A stretch of 64,000 nucleotides of DNA from an uncultured Rhizobiaceae group bacterium (GCA_937930845.1 CALHBJ010000003.1:124001-188000); one strand, 5' to 3'; positions 1 through 9,018 are shown, counted from the first letter of the stretch. Notes: generated from the letters alone by a model not told the origin. Made by a program: numbers and translations.

Positions 1-3000
1 CCCACACAGGTTGGCCAGGCGGTTGCAGGTTCCATGGGCGGGCTGTTCACAATCAACCAGGATGGCAGCTATTCATTCGATCCCGGACCGGATTTCAATG
101 ATCTGGCGGTGGGCGAACAACGTTCCACAACCGTGGAATATCAGATTTCCGACAATGAGGGCGGCCTCAGCACAGCGCTTGTCACCATGGTGGTTACAGG
201 CGTCAATGATGCACCGGAAATCAATGATCCGGCTAATCCGGTTCCGCTTCAGGAAATCGCCGATGGTGCTGATTATTCCACAACACCGCTGTTGGATATG
301 GATGATTATGTAACGGATCCTGACACCAGCGATGTTGTAACCTATTCCACAACGGATGCGCTGCCTGCGGGTTTGACACTCAATCCCGACGGCACAATCA
401 CCGGCATTGTTGATCCATCTGCATCGCAGGGTGGACCTGGTGGCGATGGCATTTATCCGATCACCATTATTGCCGATGATAATAATCAGGGATTGACGCC
501 AGTACCGTTGACAATCGATGTTTCCAACTTGGCTCCGATTGCGGTTGATGATGTTTCAACCGGCTCTGAAGATGTTATCCAGTCAGGCAATTTGATCACC
601 GATACGGGTGATGCGGATCAGGCACCGGACAGTGATCCGGTCCTGGTTACTCAAATCAACGGCATGGCAGTTGTTCCGGGAAGCTCGACTGTTGTTGAAT
701 TGGCAAGCGGTGATCTAACGGTTGATGCCGATGGAAGCTGGTCATTTGCGCCCAATGGCACCGCCAACGCGCTCAGTGATGGTGATACCATCACGGAAGT
801 GATCGCCTACCAGATCAGCGATCAACAGGGAGGTTTTTCCGAGGCTGATCTGACGATTGATATTACCGGCATCAATGATCCGGTTCAGGTGGTGGACCCC
901 AATGATCCAACCACTGATCCTGAAAATCCCGATTATGATCCTGTCGATCCAACGGTCATTGCAGACCCGGATAATCTTATCCCGGACGTGACCTATAGCG
1001 ATGGTGACACAATCAGTACGATTCCTGCGGCAGACTATTTTGGTGATGCCGAAGGTGACATGATCACCTTTACAGCCAGTGATCTGCCCACGGGGCTGGA
1101 AATTAACGAGACTACGGGAGAAATCACGGGAACAATCGATGCCAATGCTTCCCAGGAAGGCAATACGTTAAATCCGGGTGAACATGCGGTCACGATTACC
1201 GCCACGGACCCCCAGGGCAATATGGCTACGACCACCGTTACAATTACGGCACAGAACCTGCCGATCATTGCCCAGGATGATGATCTCGCCACCGATGAAG
1301 AATCCTCGCTATCCGGTTCGGTCTTTTTGGCCAACGGCAATGGTGCAGATGGGGATACACCGTCCGACAGCGATCCCTTTACGGTTACGGAAGTCAATGA
1401 TGTGGCCGCCGATGTGGGGCAACCTGTTGCAGGCAGTGCTGGTGGTCTGTTCACAATCAACGGGGATGGCAGCTATTCGTTTGATGTGCGCAACGACTTC
1501 CAATCCTTGTCAGAAGGGGAAGAACTGATCACCAGCGTGAGATATACCATTGATGATGGTGATGGCTCGACCGATACGGCCACCGTATTTGTCACGGTGA
1601 CAGGCGCCAATGATGGCCCAATCCCGATTGATCCCAATCAGCCGGTTGTGACGGATCCAACTGATCCCAATGCACCGCCCACGGATCCTGATGATCCCCG
1701 TGCACCGCCAGTCGACCCCGAGAACTACATTCCAGTTCAGATGGGTGACGACAGTGTGGCGGTGACACCGCTGGTGCTGACACCCTTCTTCGGTGATCCC
1801 GATGAAGGTGAGGTTCCGATCCTGAGTGTGGACGAGACCGCACTACCACCGGGCCTGACCTTTGATCCCACGAGCGGCACGATTTCCGGCACGCCCACAA
1901 GCGATGCGTCGCAGGGTGGCGATCCGGCTAATCCAGGCACCTATGTGGTGGCAGTCACGGCAACTGATCCAGCAGACCCAACGCTGACATTCACAACCAA
2001 TGTCACCTATACAATCGAAAACCCGGCCCCCATTGCCCAAAACGATGATGTGCCAGCGGATGAAGACGTGCCGCTTATGGGATCGGTGATTGCTGATAAT
2101 AATAATGGCGCTGATGTTGATCCTGATGGCGACGATATCGTGGTCAGCCGTGTGACCACAGGCAATGACGAAACTGCCCTTGATCCCCTCGCCAATGGCG
2201 ACGGTATTGACACGCCGGTGGATGGTTCCAATGGAGGTACATTCACCGTGGCCGGTGATGGCACTTACACGTTTGATCCGGGGCCGGATTTCAACGATCT
2301 GCCCGCCGGAGATACACGTATCACGGAAGTGGTGTATCAGATTGATGATGGTCAAGGTGGTACAGATCAGGCTGTGATTTCGGTCACGGTGCTGGGCACC
2401 AATGATGCACCGATCCCGATTGATCCGACCCAACCGCCGATTGACCCGGAAAATCCGCCGGTCGGCACGCCCTATGATCCTGATGCTCCTTTTGCACCGC
2501 CAGCCGATCCCGACAATTATATTCCGGTACAAACGGGTGATGACAGTGTGGCGGTGACACCGCTGGTGCTGACACCGTTCTTCGGTGATCCCGATGAAGG
2601 TGAGGTTCCAATCCTGAGTGTGGACGAGACCGCACTACCACCGGGCCTGACCTTTGACCCTACAAGCGGCACGATTTCCGGCACGCCCACAAGCGATGCG
2701 TCGCAGGGTGGCGATTCGGCCAATCCGGGCACCTATGTGGTGGCAGTTACGGCAACCGATCCAGCAGACCCAACGCTGACATTCACAACCAATGTCACCT
2801 ATACAATCGAAAACCCGGCCCCCATCGCCCAAAACGATGATGTGCCAGCGGATGAAGACGTGCCGCTGATGGGTTCGGTGATTACTGACAATAACAATGG
2901 CGCTGATATTGATCCTGACGGTGATGATATCGTAGTCAGTCGCGTGGCAACGGGCAATGACGAGGCCGCCCTTGATCCCCTCGCCAATGGTGATGGCATT

Positions 3001-4692
3001 GACACGCCGGTGGATGGTTCCAATGGTGGCACATTCACCGTGGCCGGTGATGGCAGTTACACATTTGATCCGGGACCGGATTTCAATGACCTGCCTGCTG
3101 GAGATACACGTATCACGGAAGTGGTGTATCAGATTGACGATGGTCAGGGCGGTACAGATCAGGCTGTGATTTCGGTCACGGTGCTGGGCACCAATGATGC
3201 ACCGATCCCGATTGATCCGACCCAACCGCCGATTGACCCGGAAAACCCGCCGGTCGGCACGCCCTATGATCCTGATGCTCCTTTTGCACCGCCAGCCGAC
3301 CCGGAGAACTACATTCCGGTACAAACGGGCGACGACAGTGTGGCGGTGACGCCGCTGGTGCTGACATCCTTCTTCGGTGATCCCGATGAAGGGGAGGTTC
3401 CAATCCTGAGTGTGGACGAGACCGCACTACCACCGGGCCTGACCTTTGATCCCGCGAGCGGCACGATTTCCGGTACGCCCACAAGTGATGCATCACAAGG
3501 TGGCGATCCGGCTAATCCGGGCACCTATGTGGTGGCAGTTACGGCAACTGATCCAGCAGACCCAACGCTGACATTCACAACCAATGTCACTTACATGATT
3601 GTAAATCCACCGCCGGTGGTGGTCGTGGACCTGCCGGATCAGGAGGGGACAGATGGGTTTGATATTTCATTCCCAACGGCCTCCAGCTTCGATGATCCCG
3701 ATGGTGATACGCTGACATTTGCAGCTGATGGATTGCCGCTTGGTCTGACGATTGATCCCGATACGGGCGTGATTTCGGGAACGTTGGATGGAAATGCGTC
3801 CAATGGCGGGCCGGATGGTGACGGACTTTATCCGGTCACAGTGACGGTTGACGATGGTCAGGGAGGCATGATTTCGACCACCTTCGTCTTTGAGGCTGAG
3901 CCATTGCTGGTTCCACAAACCCCATTGCCGCCGCAGGTCGTTGATGGTCCTGGTGATCCCGGTGGCCCTGAATTTGAACCAGGGGGCTTGTCTGTCGATG
4001 ATGCTGTTAACTCGTTCAGCGATCTGGGCTTTAATGTCGGGTTGCCGGATGATCTGATTGTCACCAGTGCCGTAAACGGCGCGAGATCTTTGGGTGGCGA
4101 CATGGCGCTTGATAGCGAACACCCGATTTCTGAAGCCATCCGTAACATGATTGAGACCGATCGCTTATCAGGTGGTGACGCTTCGATCTTTGCCAATGGC
4201 AATGAAGATGGCGATGGGCTGGATGCCTACAAAGGGCTGCAATTGGGCGTAAGTCTCGACATAGCAGATGGCCAATATGTGTTTAGAACCGTTATCTGGC
4301 AGGAACACACTTATGTGGACCTGCAGAGCTTCGGCAATGTGGATATGGCCAATTGGGATGTTCGTCTAAGCTCCGGGCAATCGCTGCCTTCGTGGATTTC
4401 CATGCCACAGGACGGTGTTATCCTGATCGAGAAGATGGCTGATGTGGACCATGTGCATCTGTATATCGAAGGACAGATGCGAGACGGTGGAAGCGTTGTT
4501 TTCCCGGTGATCATCAATCTGGATACCGGCGAGATCACACTACAGGGTGATGCTCAGACCAGTAGTGCCGGCTCCGATGACACAACTGAAGCCGGTGGTC
4601 CGGACGCGGGGGCCACGGCCTTGTTGAACGAGGAAATTCAACAATCGGCATTTGCCAGCACCAATGCTGCCCGTTCGCTGTTCAATTCCTGA
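1..4692 (+). CDS. Giant repeat protein (He_PIG / VCBS cadherin-like adhesin), 5'-partial
   Basis: The reading frame is open from the first base, so the start lies outside the window; 1563 residues are visible. It alternates VCBS/cadherin-like modules (ending in the form V-G-x-N-D-A-P-I-P-I-D) with dystroglycan-type Ig modules carrying the He_PIG signature (LPPGLTFDPTSGTISGTPT). He_PIG copies lie near residues 110-180, 330-410, 590-675, 850-940, 1115-1200 and 1215-1290. Two modules pairs are nearly identical 792-bp units. Composition is very rich in D, P, T and G with no cysteine in the repeats, as expected of calcium-stiffened surface adhesins. Residues about 1300-1563 are non-repetitive and contain a W-D-V-R-L-S / L-P-S-W-I-S stretch that I take as a conserved tail domain. 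A role as a secreted or surface-bound adhesin is inferred from family and from the downstream HlyD-type genes; the secretion route is not shown. Confidence 0.85.
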   Translation, partial: PTQVGQAVAGSMGGLFTINQDGSYSFDPGPDFNDLAVGEQRSTTVEYQISDNEGGLSTALVTMVVTGVNDAPEINDPANPVPLQEIADGADYSTTPLLDMDDYVTDPDTSDVVTYSTTDALPAGLTLNPDGTITGIVDPSASQGGPGGDGIYPITIIADDNNQGLTPVPLTIDVSNLAPIAVDDVSTGSEDVIQSGNLITDTGDADQAPDSDPVLVTQINGMAVVPGSSTVVELASGDLTVDADGSWSFAPNGTANALSDGDTITEVIAYQISDQQGGFSEADLTIDITGINDPVQVVDPNDPTTDPENPDYDPVDPTVIADPDNLIPDVTYSDGDTISTIPAADYFGDAEGDMITFTASDLPTGLEINETTGEITGTIDANASQEGNTLNPGEHAVTITATDPQGNMATTTVTITAQNLPIIAQDDDLATDEESSLSGSVFLANGNGADGDTPSDSDPFTVTEVNDVAADVGQPVAGSAGGLFTINGDGSYSFDVRNDFQSLSEGEELITSVRYTIDDGDGSTDTATVFVTVTGANDGPIPIDPNQPVVTDPTDPNAPPTDPDDPRAPPVDPENYIPVQMGDDSVAVTPLVLTPFFGDPDEGEVPILSVDETALPPGLTFDPTSGTISGTPTSDASQGGDPANPGTYVVAVTATDPADPTLTFTTNVTYTIENPAPIAQNDDVPADEDVPLMGSVIADNNNGADVDPDGDDIVVSRVTTGNDETALDPLANGDGIDTPVDGSNGGTFTVAGDGTYTFDPGPDFNDLPAGDTRITEVVYQIDDGQGGTDQAVISVTVLGTNDAPIPIDPTQPPIDPENPPVGTPYDPDAPFAPPADPDNYIPVQTGDDSVAVTPLVLTPFFGDPDEGEVPILSVDETALPPGLTFDPTSGTISGTPTSDASQGGDSANPGTYVVAVTATDPADPTLTFTTNVTYTIENPAPIAQNDDVPADEDVPLMGSVITDNNNGADIDPDGDDIVVSRVATGNDEAALDPLANGDGIDTPVDGSNGGTFTVAGDGSYTFDPGPDFNDLPAGDTRITEVVYQIDDGQGGTDQAVISVTVLGTNDAPIPIDPTQPPIDPENPPVGTPYDPDAPFAPPADPENYIPVQTGDDSVAVTPLVLTSFFGDPDEGEVPILSVDETALPPGLTFDPASGTISGTPTSDASQGGDPANPGTYVVAVTATDPADPTLTFTTNVTYMIVNPPPVVVVDLPDQEGTDGFDISFPTASSFDDPDGDTLTFAADGLPLGLTIDPDTGVISGTLDGNASNGGPDGDGLYPVTVTVDDGQGGMISTTFVFEAEPLLVPQTPLPPQVVDGPGDPGGPEFEPGGLSVDDAVNSFSDLGFNVGLPDDLIVTSAVNGARSLGGDMALDSEHPISEAIRNMIETDRLSGGDASIFANGNEDGDGLDAYKGLQLGVSLDIADGQYVFRTVIWQEHTYVDLQSFGNVDMANWDVRLSSGQSLPSWISMPQDGVILIEKMADVDHVHLYIEGQMRDGGSVVFPVIINLDTGEITLQGDAQTSSAGSDDTTEAGGPDAGATALLNEEIQQSAFASTNAARSLFNS
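1609..3600 (+). repeat. 792-bp tandem units inside the adhesin gene (two full, one partial)
   Basis: The codon for Gly in the segment encoding G-D-D-S-V-A-V-T-P-L recurs at 1744, 2536 and 3328, exactly 792 bases (264 residues) apart. The unit holds one He_PIG module, one VCBS-like module and a Pro/Asp-rich linker. The two full copies (about 1740-2531 and 2532-3323) differ mostly at third codon positions; the third copy stops after the He_PIG module, near 3600. The linker copy near 1609-1730 is more diverged. The high identity points to recent duplication or gene conversion and to likely copy-number variation. Confidence 0.93.
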
Positions 4693-4707
4693 AAGTGAAT
4701 AACCCAT

Positions 4708-4735
4708 GCCGGGCACAATAAAAATTGTGCCCGGC
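4708..4735 (+). terminator. 12-bp perfect hairpin after the adhesin gene
   Basis: Arms GCCGGGCACAAT (4708-4719) and ATTGTGCCCGGC (4724-4735) pair perfectly around an AAAA loop, 15 bases after the adhesin stop. No T-run follows, so it is not a classic intrinsic terminator. It may be an attenuator or a 3' mRNA-protecting structure that lets adhesin and downstream genes be expressed at different levels from one transcript. Confidence 0.6.
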
Positions 4736-4758
4736 CACATAACGGAAGTTGGGGAATT

Positions 4759-4815
4759 ATGGAGAGCTTTCATAACGGGGCTATTACCACTGCAATTGAT
4801 GGGCTTTGCGCATGA
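4759..4815 (+). CDS. Possible 18-residue leader peptide overlapping the next gene
   Basis: An ATG at 4759 preceded by GGGG four bases upstream opens an 18-codon frame (MESFHNGAITTAIDGLCA) whose TGA overlaps the ATG of the membrane-fusion protein as ATGA at 4812-4815. The downstream ATG has no convincing ribosome binding site of its own, so translational coupling through this short frame is plausible. I cannot tell whether the peptide itself matters; it may be chance. Confidence 0.35.
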   Translation: MESFHNGAITTAIDGLCA

Positions 4816-6305
4816 CGGTTGAAACTTCAGGCGCGGCACCAGTGCCTATGCCGACAGATCCGGCTGCCAGTGGAAAGGGGGGCAGGCCGCGTCTTGTCGT
4901 TTCCAAACCCGTCCCCAAAAAATCGGAGAGCAAGGCGCAATCAAAATCCGAGCAGGTGCCAAACCGAACAGAAATGCTTGAAAGGCTGCTTGGCTTCGAG
5001 CGGGATTTGCGGCTTGTACAATCCGTGCGGGAATTGAGGTTTTTTCTCGCCAATGAAGTGCTTCAGGTGAGCAATGCCCGGCAGGCATTCATCTTGACAA
5101 CAGGGCGGGGCCTGAAGGGAAAGGTTGCCATTGAAACCGTTTCCAATCTGTCGTCCATCGATAAGAACGCGCCGGCGCTGATATTCCTGGAAAGCCAGTT
5201 TCAGGAAGCCATCGGGGCGGCACTGGTGCGTCCTGCTGGGGAAATGGCGCAGCCCCATCCATTCCAACTGAACCTGCCGCCACGGGGAAACGGAACCGAA
5301 AGCTCCAAAGAAAATGCCGCATTGCTGTTGGTGCGTGACGGGCGGGGACGGCCTTTTGCAGCCTTGATATTGGTGGGAAGTCCGAAGGGGTTTGATGCTG
5401 AATTGACGGTGCTGGAACGCATTGGTGAGGCGGTTCAGCACGCATGGTGCGCATTGGCGCCACAATCTGGCCGGTCGGTTTCCAACCGGGGCAAAAAGCT
5501 TTTGGCCTGGGGGGGCGTGTTGCTTTTCGTGATGGCCATGTTCATTCCCGTTTCGCTTACCGCGCTGGCCCCGGCGGAAATTGTCGCCAAGAACGCGGAG
5601 ATCGTGGCGGCCCCGATTGAAGGTGTCATTGAGCGAATTTTGGTGGATGAAAATGCCTTCGTGGTAAAAGGCGCGCCGCTTATGAAATATGTGGACACCG
5701 AACTTTCGGCAAACCTCAAAATTGCACAACAGAAATGGGCGGTTGCCGCTGCACGGTTGCAAACCGCCCAGCAGAATTCTTTTGGAACCGGGGAAGGGCG
5801 GCGCGATCTGGTTACCGCCCAGGCAGAACTTGAATTGGCCCGTGAAGAGCTGACTTTTGCAGAGGTTCAATTTTCCAAAACCATTGTCACAGCGCCCCGG
5901 GATGGCACGGTCATTGTTGAGCGCAAATCGAAGTGGCAGGGCAAACCCGTTTCCGTTGGTGAACGGGTGATGGAAATTGCCGATATCAACAGCATTGAAG
6001 CGCGCATTGATCTGTCTGTTGCTGACGCAATTCTCATTCAAAACGATGCGCGCGCCCAATTGTTTTTGGACACCAACCCGCTCAAAGCTGTTGAGGCGCG
6101 TGTGACTTCCGGCTCGTATAAGGCCTTGCCAGATGATTCTGATCAGTTGGCTTTTTCGCTTTATTCCGATGTGATTTTGGAAAATGAACGCAGGCCCAGA
6201 ATTGGGGCGCGGGGCACGGCGCAGGTCTATGGGGACAAAGTGTCATTGGGTTTTTATCTGTTCCGCCGCCCGCTTGCGGCGGTGCGCCAGTGGATCGGCT
6301 GGTAG
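4812..6305 (+). CDS. HlyD-type membrane fusion protein with GAF-like N-terminal domain
   Basis: A 497-residue protein. Residues 1-50 are a disordered basic stretch; about 55-215 resemble a GAF-like sensory fold (L-x-x-V-R-E-L-R-F-F-L-A-N-E followed by alternating beta/alpha pattern); a single membrane helix lies near 231-252; the rest is an HlyD/periplasmic adaptor: biotinyl-lipoyl half-motif (APIEGVIERILVDENAFVVKG), a short coiled-coil hairpin, the second lipoyl half (TIVTAPRDGTVIVERKSKW) and beta-barrel. This places about 230 residues in the cytoplasm, far more than usual for HlyD. The chosen start is ATG 4812, in an ATGA overlap with a short upstream frame; a TTG two codons upstream is the alternative. 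It is followed immediately by the M50/HlyD gene, so the two adaptors probably work together. Confidence 0.85.
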   Translation: MTVETSGAAPVPMPTDPAASGKGGRPRLVVSKPVPKKSESKAQSKSEQVPNRTEMLERLLGFERDLRLVQSVRELRFFLANEVLQVSNARQAFILTTGRGLKGKVAIETVSNLSSIDKNAPALIFLESQFQEAIGAALVRPAGEMAQPHPFQLNLPPRGNGTESSKENAALLLVRDGRGRPFAALILVGSPKGFDAELTVLERIGEAVQHAWCALAPQSGRSVSNRGKKLLAWGGVLLFVMAMFIPVSLTALAPAEIVAKNAEIVAAPIEGVIERILVDENAFVVKGAPLMKYVDTELSANLKIAQQKWAVAAARLQTAQQNSFGTGEGRRDLVTAQAELELAREELTFAEVQFSKTIVTAPRDGTVIVERKSKWQGKPVSVGERVMEIADINSIEARIDLSVADAILIQNDARAQLFLDTNPLKAVEARVTSGSYKALPDDSDQLAFSLYSDVILENERRPRIGARGTAQVYGDKVSLGFYLFRRPLAAVRQWIGW

Positions 6306-8465
6306 GTGGTTGCCGCTGTTCAAAGCGGGCCGCCTTCCGGCCCGGCAGAAGATGTGCCTGTTCCGCCATTGCGGCAGGATATCGAGCTTCTGGAAGGGCG
6401 GCCGCAACACAGCGGTGAACCCACATGGATGCTCTTTGATCCGTTGCGCAATCAGTATTTCCGCCTCAGCCGCGCTAATTTTATCTTCCTGTCCTTTTGG
6501 GGGCACAAGACAGTGGAGAAGGTGCGGGCATATTCCCAGGCGCGGCTAAAACGCCCCGTTGGTGAGGATGAGGTGGGTGAGCTACTGAAATTTCTGTTTG
6601 CCAATCAGCTCACCGATCAGCCGGTCCAGACCGGCTACCGGCACTTTTTTGACAAGGCGACGGCTGGCGACAAGGGATGGTTTGGCAAGGCTTTGCATGG
6701 CTATCTATTTTTCAAGATGCCGCTGTTTCGTCCTGCGCGATTGTTATCGCTGACCTGGCCTTTCGTGGGCTTTCTTTTTACCCGCAGCGCCGCTGTTCTT
6801 TTCACCCTATTAGGTGTTTTGGGGCTCTATCTGGTGTCCCGGCAATGGCCGGCGTTCCAGGCCCAGTTTGTCGATCTCATTTCATTTCAGGGGGTGCTGA
6901 TTTATGGCGCCAGTCTGGTATTTGTAAAAATCTGCCACGAAATGGGACATGCCTACATGGCCCATCGCTATGGCTTGAAAGTGCCGATCATTGGCGTGGC
7001 GTTTTTGGTGTTGATGCCGATTTTATACACTGACAGTTCCAACGCCTGGCGGTTGAATTCGCGCCGCGAGCGACTGATGGTCGATGGTGCGGGCATTATG
7101 GCGGAATTGTTTTTAGCGTCGGTGGCGACCCTGTTGTGGGTTTTCCTGCCGGATGGATCTTTGCGGACAGTGGCATTTTCTGTGGCCGCAGTGAGTTGGG
7201 TTTTGAGCCTGTTGGTCAATCTCAATCCGCTGATGCGCTTTGATGGCTATTTCATACTTTCCGATCTCATGGGTTTTGAAAATCTCCAGTCGCGGGGCTT
7301 TGCGCTGGCGAAATGGAAGCTTCGGGAAATATTGTTTGGGCTTGGTCTGGAGCCACCGGAATATTTGTCTCCCGGCCTGCAACGCATTGTCATTCTACAT
7401 GCCTGGAGCACCTGGATTTACCGGTTTTTCCTTTTCCTCGGCATTGCCCTGTTGATCTACACTTTCTTCATCAAGGTGCTTGCCTTGTTTTTGTTCGCGG
7501 TTGAAATCCTGTGGTTCATCGCGTTGCCAATCTTTCGAGAAATTCTGAAATGGTGGGAGATGCGCGCCATGATTGTTCATTCACGACGCTCTTATGTGTC
7601 ACTGGCGGTGGCTGTTATTGGCCTGGTCGGCTTTTTCGCACCGCTGTCCACATCTGTTGTCATACCGGCTGTATTGCACGCGGAGCAGGAACTTGACGTT
7701 TATCCACCCCACCATGGGCAGCTTGCGCAATTGTTGGTGGCGAATGGCGATGTTGTAACACCCGGCCAGCGACTTGCGGTGATAAACTCTCCGCAATTGA
7801 CGCTCCAGATAAACAGCACGCGCAAGCGCATTGCCCTGCTGGAAGCCCGTCTTGCCCGTAGCGGTGCTGATGTCACCGAACTTGCCAACCGAAAAGTGCT
7901 GGAGAGCGAACTGGCCGGGGAAAAGGGAGAGTTGGATGCGCTTGTCTCGCGGCAGGAGCAGCTTGTCATTCATGCCGAAATGGACGGGGTGGTGGTGGAT
8001 CTGAAATCAAATATCCACACGGGGCGTCACGTGGGCAGCCGAACGCTGCTTCTTCGGGTGAAAAGCGATGGGGGGGTATCAGTGTCCGGCCTTGCAGCCG
8101 AACGTGATCTTGGGCGGGTTGATGCTGGCGCGCGTGGCACATTCTATGCCGACAATCTGCAGCTTTCGGCCATGCCCATCATCTTGCGGGAAATCAGTGA
8201 AGCGGCATCTGCGGAGTTTCAGTTCCCCTCACTGGCAAGCGCCTATGGGGGAACCGTGCCTGAAAAAATGCGCGAAGGGGCATCGGGCGCTCCGCAAATT
8301 GCTGGCAGCTATTATGGGGTCAAAGCACGCCTTGATGGGGTGTCGCCGCCGGTTCTGGATCAAACACAGCGGGGGGTTATCCGTCTTGATGCCAGTCCAA
8401 AATCCCTGGCCAGCAGTGTGTTTGAACGGGTCAGCGCCGTATTGCGCCGGGAGTCCGGGTTTTGA
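6306..8465 (+). CDS. PqqD-like / M50 site-2-type protease / HlyD fusion protein
   Basis: A 719-residue protein starting with GTG directly after the TAG of the preceding gene. Residues about 20-105 resemble a PqqD/RRE-type peptide-binding domain (L-x-D-P-x-x-x-x-Y-F-R-L). Several membrane helices follow, with the zinc protease motif HEMGH at residues 211-215 and the third-ligand motif N-P-L-M-R-F-D-G-Y-F with Asp near 313, both intact as in family M50. After two more helices the C-terminal 260 residues are an HlyD-like periplasmic adaptor (H-G-Q-L-A-Q-L-L-V-A-N-G-D-V-V-T-P-G-Q lipoyl half, coiled coil, barrel). The architecture is seen in proteins linked to peptide or adhesin export. A membrane-embedded processing and/or export role for the adjacent repeat protein or a peptide is inference. 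Confidence 0.82.
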   Translation: MVAAVQSGPPSGPAEDVPVPPLRQDIELLEGRPQHSGEPTWMLFDPLRNQYFRLSRANFIFLSFWGHKTVEKVRAYSQARLKRPVGEDEVGELLKFLFANQLTDQPVQTGYRHFFDKATAGDKGWFGKALHGYLFFKMPLFRPARLLSLTWPFVGFLFTRSAAVLFTLLGVLGLYLVSRQWPAFQAQFVDLISFQGVLIYGASLVFVKICHEMGHAYMAHRYGLKVPIIGVAFLVLMPILYTDSSNAWRLNSRRERLMVDGAGIMAELFLASVATLLWVFLPDGSLRTVAFSVAAVSWVLSLLVNLNPLMRFDGYFILSDLMGFENLQSRGFALAKWKLREILFGLGLEPPEYLSPGLQRIVILHAWSTWIYRFFLFLGIALLIYTFFIKVLALFLFAVEILWFIALPIFREILKWWEMRAMIVHSRRSYVSLAVAVIGLVGFFAPLSTSVVIPAVLHAEQELDVYPPHHGQLAQLLVANGDVVTPGQRLAVINSPQLTLQINSTRKRIALLEARLARSGADVTELANRKVLESELAGEKGELDALVSRQEQLVIHAEMDGVVVDLKSNIHTGRHVGSRTLLLRVKSDGGVSVSGLAAERDLGRVDAGARGTFYADNLQLSAMPIILREISEAASAEFQFPSLASAYGGTVPEKMREGASGAPQIAGSYYGVKARLDGVSPPVLDQTQRGVIRLDASPKSLASSVFERVSAVLRRESGF

Positions 8466-8496
8466 GTTCCGGTGCTTGGGGGGCAAAGACCGGTCT

Positions 8497-8883
8497 CTAG
8501 GACAGTGTGATTTTCTGGCCCGAAAGGGCCGTGGAAAATGAAGGTGACCCCTCATTGATCAGCCATTTGCGCAATGTATAGGTGCGCACGCCTTCGGCAT
8601 GCATTGGGTCATTCTTCGCCAGAGTATGTGCGTCTTCCATGGATTTCGCACGATAGATGATCAGGCCGGAACCCTGCATCTGGTCGCCGGTTGCATCGGA
8701 CAGGGGGCCTGCCAGAAACAAACTGCCGGCTGCTTCCATCTCGCGCTGGTATGCCAGATGTTTCGGCAATACCGCTTGCAGCTGTTGGGGGTCGGCGCAG
8801 GGCGTTGTCTCCACCACAAACAATTCGAATGCCAGAGCACCCCGTTCGCGGGCAGTTTTCTTGTAGTCTTCCCAAGCTGGCAT
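8497..8883 (-). CDS. YciI-family protein
   Basis: A 128-residue protein with the ferredoxin-like YCII fold: F-E-L-F-V-V-E near the N-terminus, a central H-L-A-Y-Q-R-E-M-E-A-A-G-S-L-F-L-A-G-P-L pattern typical of YCII domains, and D-P-M-H-A-E-G-V (the conserved D-P-F/M-x-x-A-G/E-x motif). The family includes a chlorohydroquinone dehydrochlorinase but most members are of unknown activity. It faces the M50 gene convergently with a 31-base gap and is divergent from the RutE-like gene. Confidence 0.8.
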   Translation of the reverse strand: MPAWEDYKKTARERGALAFELFVVETTPCADPQQLQAVLPKHLAYQREMEAAGSLFLAGPLSDATGDQMQGSGLIIYRAKSMEDAHTLAKNDPMHAEGVRTYTLRKWLINEGSPSFSTALSGQKITLS

Positions 8884-8940
8884 ATTTCAATTCCCGTGAT
8901 GTTTTGGCTTCACCTAGCATAGCGTTATTTGGGGAAAAGA

Positions 8941-8985
8941 AAATATCGATATTTATTGACCGTTCTCGATTAATGTGGGTATTTT
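8941..8985 (+). promoter_or_regulatory. Candidate promoter and 14-bp palindromic operator upstream of the rutE-like gene
   Basis: AAATATCGATATTT at 8941-8954 is a perfect 14-bp palindrome. It lies just upstream of a possible -35 TTGACC (8956-8961) and, 18 bases on, TATTTT (8980-8985) as a weak -10. The half TCGATATTT also occurs at 14124-14132, upstream of the fumarylacetoacetase-family gene, so a shared regulator is possible. Confidence 0.4.
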
Positions 8986-9018
8986 TGAGCCAGATTATCA
9001 GCCCATGAGCGCGTTTGC

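Noticed and set aside
1843-3324. Two 229-residue antisense frames inside the adhesin repeats
   Set aside because: They are exactly 792 bases apart, mirror the repeat units, and have low-complexity R/I/H-rich translation; shadows of the sense gene.
1609-3600. CRISPR-like array because of regular repeats
   Set aside because: The repeat unit is 792 bp and coding throughout, with no short repeats and unique spacers.
4941-6059. 372-residue antisense frame over the adaptor gene
   Set aside because: Entirely within a well-supported HlyD gene, no ribosome site and implausible composition.
8517-8530. GGCCC-GAAA-GGGCC hairpin as terminator of the M50 gene
   Set aside because: It lies inside the coding end of the YciI gene and has no T-run on the relevant side; too weak to call.
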